A stretch of 64,000 bases of DNA from an uncultured Aliivibrio sp. (GTDB taxonomy: Bacteria > Pseudomonadota > Gammaproteobacteria > Enterobacterales > Vibrionaceae): contig NZ_CAMLHO010000002.1 of the NCBI RefSeq assembly GCF_946479765.1, positions 166,297 to 230,296 of the forward strand. Reading direction: 5' to 3'. Below, piece by piece: positions 60,470 through 64,000 of the stretch. Position 1 is the stretch's first letter. Each line of letters opens with the position of its first letter. The translations under genes and the position numbers were made by a program. The notes under the pieces were generated by a model, which was not told where the DNA came from, did no database searches, and worked only from the letters and a program-made list of their open reading frames with translations.

Positions 60470-60517
60470 ATCGGTCGCAAGCTCCTTTGAAGGTTTCAGA
60501 GGTGCTTGCGGCAATCT
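60470..60517 (+). other. Long imperfect hairpin downstream of rdgC
   Basis: CGCAAGC (60476-60482) pairs with GCTTGCG (60504-60510). Pairing continues inward (CCT/AGG, TGAA/TTCA) to a 3-base loop, and outward through AGAT/ATCT with a bulge. There is no T-run, so it is not a normal terminator; no tRNA or other known RNA fits it. It may be an RNA-processing or mRNA-stability hairpin, or a dispersed palindromic repeat. Confidence 0.6.
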
Positions 60518-60674
60518 CTCAGACCACAAGAAATTATCTTTGACTCTTTACTTTCAGCAAACCTCTCTCTATACCCCTAGCGCTTCCCTCACTTTCCATG
60601 TAAAATCCGGCCTCCTTCATATCCATGAGATATGACCTGACCTGAGATCAGAATACAATATTTGGGAAGCAATC

Positions 60675-62063
60675 ATGTTTAAACCAGAACTACTTTCGCC
60701 AGCTGGCAGCCTTAAAAATATGCGTTACGCGTTTGCCTACGGTGCTGATGCTGTTTATGCAGGCCAACCACGTTACAGCCTTCGTGTTCGTAATAACGAA
60801 TTCAACCATGAAAACCTAGAGATCGGTATTAACGAAGCGCATGCGCAAGGTAAAAAACTGTATGTGGTATGTAATATCCAACCACATAACTCAAAGTTAA
60901 AAACCTTTATTCGTGATTTAACCCCTATCGTTGCAATGGGCCCAGATGCCTTAATCATGTCTGACCCTGGTCTAATCATGATGGTTCGTGAAGCTTTTCC
61001 TGACGTTGTTATTCACCTATCAGTTCAAGCTAACGCAGTTAACTGGGCAACAGTGAAGTTCTGGTCAACTCAAGGTGTTGAGCGAGTGATCTTATCTCGT
61101 GAATTATCACTAGAAGAAATTGAAGAGATCCGTGAACACTGTCCTGATACAGAATTAGAAATTTTTGTACACGGTGCATTATGCATGGCGTACTCTGGTC
61201 GATGCTTACTTTCTGGCTACATGAACAAGCGCGATCCAAACCAAGGCACATGTACAAATGCATGTCGTTGGGAATACAAAGCTGAAGAAGCCAAAGAAGA
61301 CGAAAACGGTCAAATCGTTGAAGTTAACCCAACTGGTGTTGAGATCCAAGATGTGGAAGTTCAAAACGAGCGCCCAGACAACACTCTAGGTTTAGGCAAA
61401 CCAACTGACGAAGTAGTTCTTCTTTCTGAAGCACACCGCCCTGAAGAGAAGATGGCAGCATTTGAAGACGAACATGGTACTTACATCATGAACTCTAAAG
61501 ATCTTCGTGCTATCCAACACGTAGAGCGCTTGACTAAAATGGGTGTTCACTCGCTTAAAATCGAAGGTCGTACTAAGTCTTTCTACTACTGTGCTCGTAC
61601 AGCTCAAGTTTATCGTAAAGCGATTGATGATGCAGTTGCAGGTAAGCCATTTGATGAAAGCCTAATGGGGACACTAGAGAGCCTAGCTCACCGTGGTTAC
61701 ACTGAAGGTTTCCTACGTCGTCATACACATGATACGTACCAAAACTACGATTACGGTTACTCTATCTCTGATTCTCAGCAATTCGTTGGTGAATTCACGG
61801 GTAAACGTCGTGGTGATTTAGCGGAAGTTGATGTTAAAAACAAATTCCTAGTGGGTGATTCAGTCGAGATCATGACGCCACAAGGTAACTTAACCTTCAC
61901 GCTAGAAATGATGGAAAACCGCAAGAGTGAAGCCGTTGATTCAGCGAAAGGAAATGGCCACTTTGTGTTCATCCCTGTTCCTGCAAACGTAGATTTAGAA
62001 TACGGTCTATTAATGCGTAACTTACACACGGGTGAAGACACTCGTAACCCACACGGTAAGTAA
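60675..62063 (+). CDS. trhP: tRNA 5-hydroxyuridine modification protein TrhP (YegQ), U32 peptidase family
   Basis: Hydroxylates U34 of several tRNAs toward cmo5U, using prephenate-dependent chemistry. The 462 residues contain the U32 signature ELEIFVHGALCMAYSGRCLLSGYM and the cysteines CTNACRWEYK, with a third region SKDLRAIQHVERL and SLKIEGRTKSFYYCARTAQVYRKA. The cysteines probably hold an iron-sulphur cluster. It lies directly before a ferredoxin gene, a context that fits an Fe-S-dependent reaction. The peptidase name is historical. Confidence 0.93.
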   Translation: MFKPELLSPAGSLKNMRYAFAYGADAVYAGQPRYSLRVRNNEFNHENLEIGINEAHAQGKKLYVVCNIQPHNSKLKTFIRDLTPIVAMGPDALIMSDPGLIMMVREAFPDVVIHLSVQANAVNWATVKFWSTQGVERVILSRELSLEEIEEIREHCPDTELEIFVHGALCMAYSGRCLLSGYMNKRDPNQGTCTNACRWEYKAEEAKEDENGQIVEVNPTGVEIQDVEVQNERPDNTLGLGKPTDEVVLLSEAHRPEEKMAAFEDEHGTYIMNSKDLRAIQHVERLTKMGVHSLKIEGRTKSFYYCARTAQVYRKAIDDAVAGKPFDESLMGTLESLAHRGYTEGFLRRHTHDTYQNYDYGYSISDSQQFVGEFTGKRRGDLAEVDVKNKFLVGDSVEIMTPQGNLTFTLEMMENRKSEAVDSAKGNGHFVFIPVPANVDLEYGLLMRNLHTGEDTRNPHGK

Positions 62064-62066
62064 GTA

Positions 62067-62321
62067 ATGGCGTTATTGATCAATAAAAAATGCATTAACT
62101 GTGATATGTGTGAGCCTGAGTGTCCAAACGAAGCGATCACCATGGGCGACAAGATCTACGAAATCAATCCAGATCTTTGTACTGAATGTAAGGGACACTA
62201 CGAAGTCCCTACGTGTCAGTCAGTTTGCCCGATTAACAATTGCGTTATTTCTGATCCAAACAACATAGAAACGGATGACCAGTTATTAGAAAAATTTGTG
62301 AAACTTCAAGGCCTCGCATAG
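62067..62321 (+). CDS. yfhL: YfhL-type 4Fe-4S ferredoxin
   Basis: An 84-residue ferredoxin with two clusters. The first motif is CINCDMCEPECPNEA; the second is CTECKGHYEVPTCQSVCPINNC, with the extended spacing typical of the YfhL (Alvin) ferredoxins. It starts three bases after the trhP stop, so it is translated together with TrhP and is its likely electron donor, which is inference from position. Confidence 0.93.
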   Translation: MALLINKKCINCDMCEPECPNEAITMGDKIYEINPDLCTECKGHYEVPTCQSVCPINNCVISDPNNIETDDQLLEKFVKLQGLA

Positions 62322-62350
62322 TTTTCATTTAACCATTCAGTTCTAATAAT

Positions 62351-62390
62351 AAAAATGCCCAATGATAGCTATCTATCACTGGGCATTTTT
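62351..62390. terminator. Long-stem terminator after trhP-yfhL
   Basis: The stem AAAAATGCCCA / TGGGCATTTTT continues through TGATAG / CTATCA to a 4-base loop, with T-runs for both strands. Confidence 0.92.
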
Positions 62391-62426
62391 GTATCTATAA
62401 CATTTAAATAAATAAGTGTCAGGTAT

Positions 62427-62462
62427 AAAAAAACCTAACGATATCAATTTAATATCATTAGG
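62427..62462 (-). terminator. Terminator after dnaJ
   Basis: The stem CCTAACGATAT / ATATCATTAGG (one wobble) is followed by a T-run of seven on the minus strand. Confidence 0.88.
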
Positions 62463-62489
62463 CTTCAATTTATTACTTAATGAACTAAC

Positions 62490-63635
62490 TTATTTAGTTA
62501 AATCATCAAAGAAGTTCTTAACACCAGATAAGAAACCTTCTGATTTAGGATTATGCTTCTTCGCATCTTTCCCATCAAATGATTCTTGGAATTCTTTAAG
62601 TAACTCTCTTTGGCGTTTAGTTAATTTAACTGGCGTTTCAACTATTAATTTAACGATTAAGTCACCCGTACTATGAGTACGAACACCTTTAACGCCTTTA
62701 CCACGCATACGGAACATACGGCCCGTTTGTGTTTCTAGAGGTACTTTTAAACTTACACGGCCATCAAGCGTAGGGACTTCAACTTCACCACCTAACGCAG
62801 CCATCGTAAAGCTTACTGGCACTTCACAGTATAAGTTGTTGCCGTCACGCTCAAAGATATTGTGTTCTTTTACATGAACCTGTACGTATAAATCGCCAGC
62901 CGGAGCGCCATGCTCTCCCGCTTCACCTTCATTAGATAAACGAATACGGTCTCCCGTATCAACCCCAGATGGGATCTTAACATTAAGTGTTTTCGTCTTC
63001 TGTACGCGACCTTCGCCATGACAAGAGTTACACGGTTCTTTAATGATCTTACCTTTACCATGACAAGTAGGACAAGCCTGCTGCACAGCAAAGAAGCCTT
63101 GACGCATTTGAACTTGGCCATGTCCATGACAAGTGCTACAAGTCGATGACGATGTGCCTTTCTTAGCGCCAGTACCTTCACATGGATCACAAGAAACCAA
63201 TGTTGGTACTTCAATTTCTTTATCACAACCACGAACTGCTTCTTCTAGCGTAAGTTCCATGTTGTAACGTAAATCAGAACCGCGTTGTGCACGTTGTTGA
63301 CCACCACCACGACGGCCGCCACCAAAAATGTCACCAAACACATCACCAAAGATATCGCCGAAGTCACCTTGACCGCCGCCAAAGCCGCCACCACCGCCCA
63401 TGCCACCTTGTTCAAAGGCTGCATGACCGTATTGATCATAAGCTGAACGCTTTTTGGCATCCGTTAAGATTTCATACGCAACTTTTACTTCTTTAAACTT
63501 TTCTGGCGCGGTTTCATCACCCTGATTACGGTCAGGGTGGAATTTCATCGCTAGACGTTTATAGGCTTTCTTAATATCACGTTCTGAAGCATCACGACTT
63601 ACATCTAATACTTCATAAAAATCACGTTTAGACAT
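62490..63635 (-). CDS. dnaJ: Chaperone DnaJ (Hsp40)
   Basis: DnaJ delivers unfolded proteins to DnaK and stimulates its ATPase. The J domain has HPD at residues 33-35, a Gly/Phe-rich linker follows (about 75-115), and four zinc-binding repeats are present: [24 protein letters not shown] and CNSCHGEG. The C-terminal substrate and dimerisation domains follow. Length is 381 residues. It lies downstream of dnaK across 222 bases with two inverted repeats. Confidence 0.97.
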   Translation of the reverse strand: MSKRDFYEVLDVSRDASERDIKKAYKRLAMKFHPDRNQGDETAPEKFKEVKVAYEILTDAKKRSAYDQYGHAAFEQGGMGGGGGFGGGQGDFGDIFGDVFGDIFGGGRRGGGQQRAQRGSDLRYNMELTLEEAVRGCDKEIEVPTLVSCDPCEGTGAKKGTSSSTCSTCHGHGQVQMRQGFFAVQQACPTCHGKGKIIKEPCNSCHGEGRVQKTKTLNVKIPSGVDTGDRIRLSNEGEAGEHGAPAGDLYVQVHVKEHNIFERDGNNLYCEVPVSFTMAALGGEVEVPTLDGRVSLKVPLETQTGRMFRMRGKGVKGVRTHSTGDLIVKLIVETPVKLTKRQRELLKEFQESFDGKDAKKHNPKSEGFLSGVKNFFDDLTK

Positions 63636-63857
63636 GCTTTGGTCACCAATTTTGATACCGCCAGTGATAACACCGTCGATATGAGTTCAATCTAGATAAT
63701 TAGGATAGGTATACACCGAAAGTGATTATCTAGATTGACCTATTAATTACGAATTTGCGGGCGCTAGAGAAAACTCCAACGCCCGCAATATATTTTTTCA
63801 TTCGAAGCATTCAAGATATAGGGCTTTTGCTCTTTTCTTAAATGACTAAGGCAATGA
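63636..63857 (-). promoter_or_regulatory. dnaK-dnaJ intergenic region with two hairpins
   Basis: Just after dnaK, a GC-rich stem, GCGGGCG / CGCCCGC (about 63758-63785), with inner GAG/CTC pairing forms a strong hairpin; on the minus strand no T-run follows it. Closer to dnaJ a 13-bp perfect inverted repeat, CAATCTAGATAAT / ATTATCTAGATTG (63688-63700 and 63725-63737), has a 24-base loop. They may set the DnaK:DnaJ ratio through RNA processing or partial termination. No heat-shock promoter for dnaJ was evident by eye. Confidence 0.5.
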
Positions 63858-64000
63858 TTACTTGTCTTTTACTTCTTCAAACTCAGCGTCTACTACATCA
63901 TCTTCTTGCTTAGGTTGCTCACCCGCGTCAGCACCTTGTGCTTGCGCTTTCTGTTGAGCGATTTCCATTAGCTTTTGTGCTGCTTGCATTAGCTCTTGAG
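63858..64000 (-). CDS. dnaK: Chaperone DnaK, C-terminal 47 residues, truncated by window edge
   Basis: The visible frame ends the Hsp70 chaperone: [20 protein letters not shown] of the lid helix region, an acidic spacer, then [14 protein letters not shown] and the stop TAA. The VVDAEFEEV tail is diagnostic of bacterial DnaK. It lies upstream of dnaJ on the same strand, the standard arrangement. Confidence 0.95.
   Translation of the reverse strand, partial: QELMQAAQKLMEIAQQKAQAQGADAGEQPKQEDDVVDAEFEEVKDK

Noticed and set aside
62416..62676. 86-codon frame on the plus strand over the dnaJ terminator and 3' end
   Set aside because: It starts inside the terminator region and reads antisense through the dnaJ C-terminus.
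62870..63232. 120-codon minus-strand frame inside dnaJ
   Set aside because: It is an out-of-frame reading of the zinc-finger region of an intact dnaJ.

Overview
This is a block of AT-rich gammaproteobacterial core chromosome. Protein sequences and gene order fit the Vibrionaceae, most likely Aliivibrio (Vibrio fischeri group); the genus is inferred from overall resemblance, not from a search. I see no tRNA or rRNA gene, insertion sequence, prophage, integron or CRISPR array. Coding density is high, and many genes end in clear intrinsic terminators.

Layout. (1) 1-9 kb: a truncated envelope gene, dnaQ divergent from rnhA, then a yafS-like methyltransferase, gloB, mltD, a Yip1-type membrane protein, an endonuclease/exonuclease/phosphatase-fold protein, glnB, a small cytochrome c and tilS. 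(2) 9-28.5 kb, all on the minus strand and transcribed from high to low coordinates: rpsB-tsf-pyrH-frr-uppS-cdsA-ispC-rseP-bamA-skp-lpxD-fabZ-lpxA-lpxB-rnhB-dnaE-accA(-tilS). This is the classic cluster joining translation, isoprenoid and phospholipid supply, outer-membrane protein assembly, lipid A synthesis and replication. Several terminators or terminator-like hairpins punctuate it. (3) 28.8-32.9 kb: map, glnD and a yaeH-like gene on the plus strand. (4) 32.9-38.6 kb: queA-tgt-yajC-secD-secF on the minus strand. (5) 38.8-45.6 kb: a CBS-domain protein, the glyoxylate shunt (aceBA), an OxyR-type regulator divergent from a 2-Cys peroxiredoxin, and cutC. (6) 45.6-50.8 kb: the least conserved stretch, with secreted and outer-membrane proteins, a LysR regulator, a lipoprotein with internal repeats, a beta-rich exported protein followed by a 25-codon membrane miniprotein, and a surface-repeat protein. 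(7) 50.9-59.3 kb: the phosphate regulon phoB-phoR-pstS-pstC-pstA-pstB-phoU on the minus strand, with Pho boxes before phoB and, notably, between pstS and pstC. (8) 59.5-64 kb: rdgC, trhP (yegQ), a YfhL-type ferredoxin, then dnaJ and the 3' end of dnaK on the minus strand.

How the parts work together. The minus-strand macromolecular block supplies ribosomal proteins and factors, UMP kinase, undecaprenyl-PP and CDP-diacylglycerol, the BAM machine with its chaperone, and lipid A. The sec block supplies protein export. The pho block senses and imports phosphate, glnB/glnD form the nitrogen-sensing pair, and oxyR/peroxiredoxin handle peroxide.

Most of the window is ordinary core genome, and I found no convincing new defence or mobile system. 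The observations most worth a second look are the second Pho box inside the pho-pst operon, the large periplasmic insertions in PstC (propeller-like) and PstA (coiled coil), the repeat lipoprotein and barrel/miniprotein locus at 47.9-50.0 kb, and several strong unassigned hairpins (upstream of mltD, downstream of rdgC, between dnaK and dnaJ, and in the rpsB leader).
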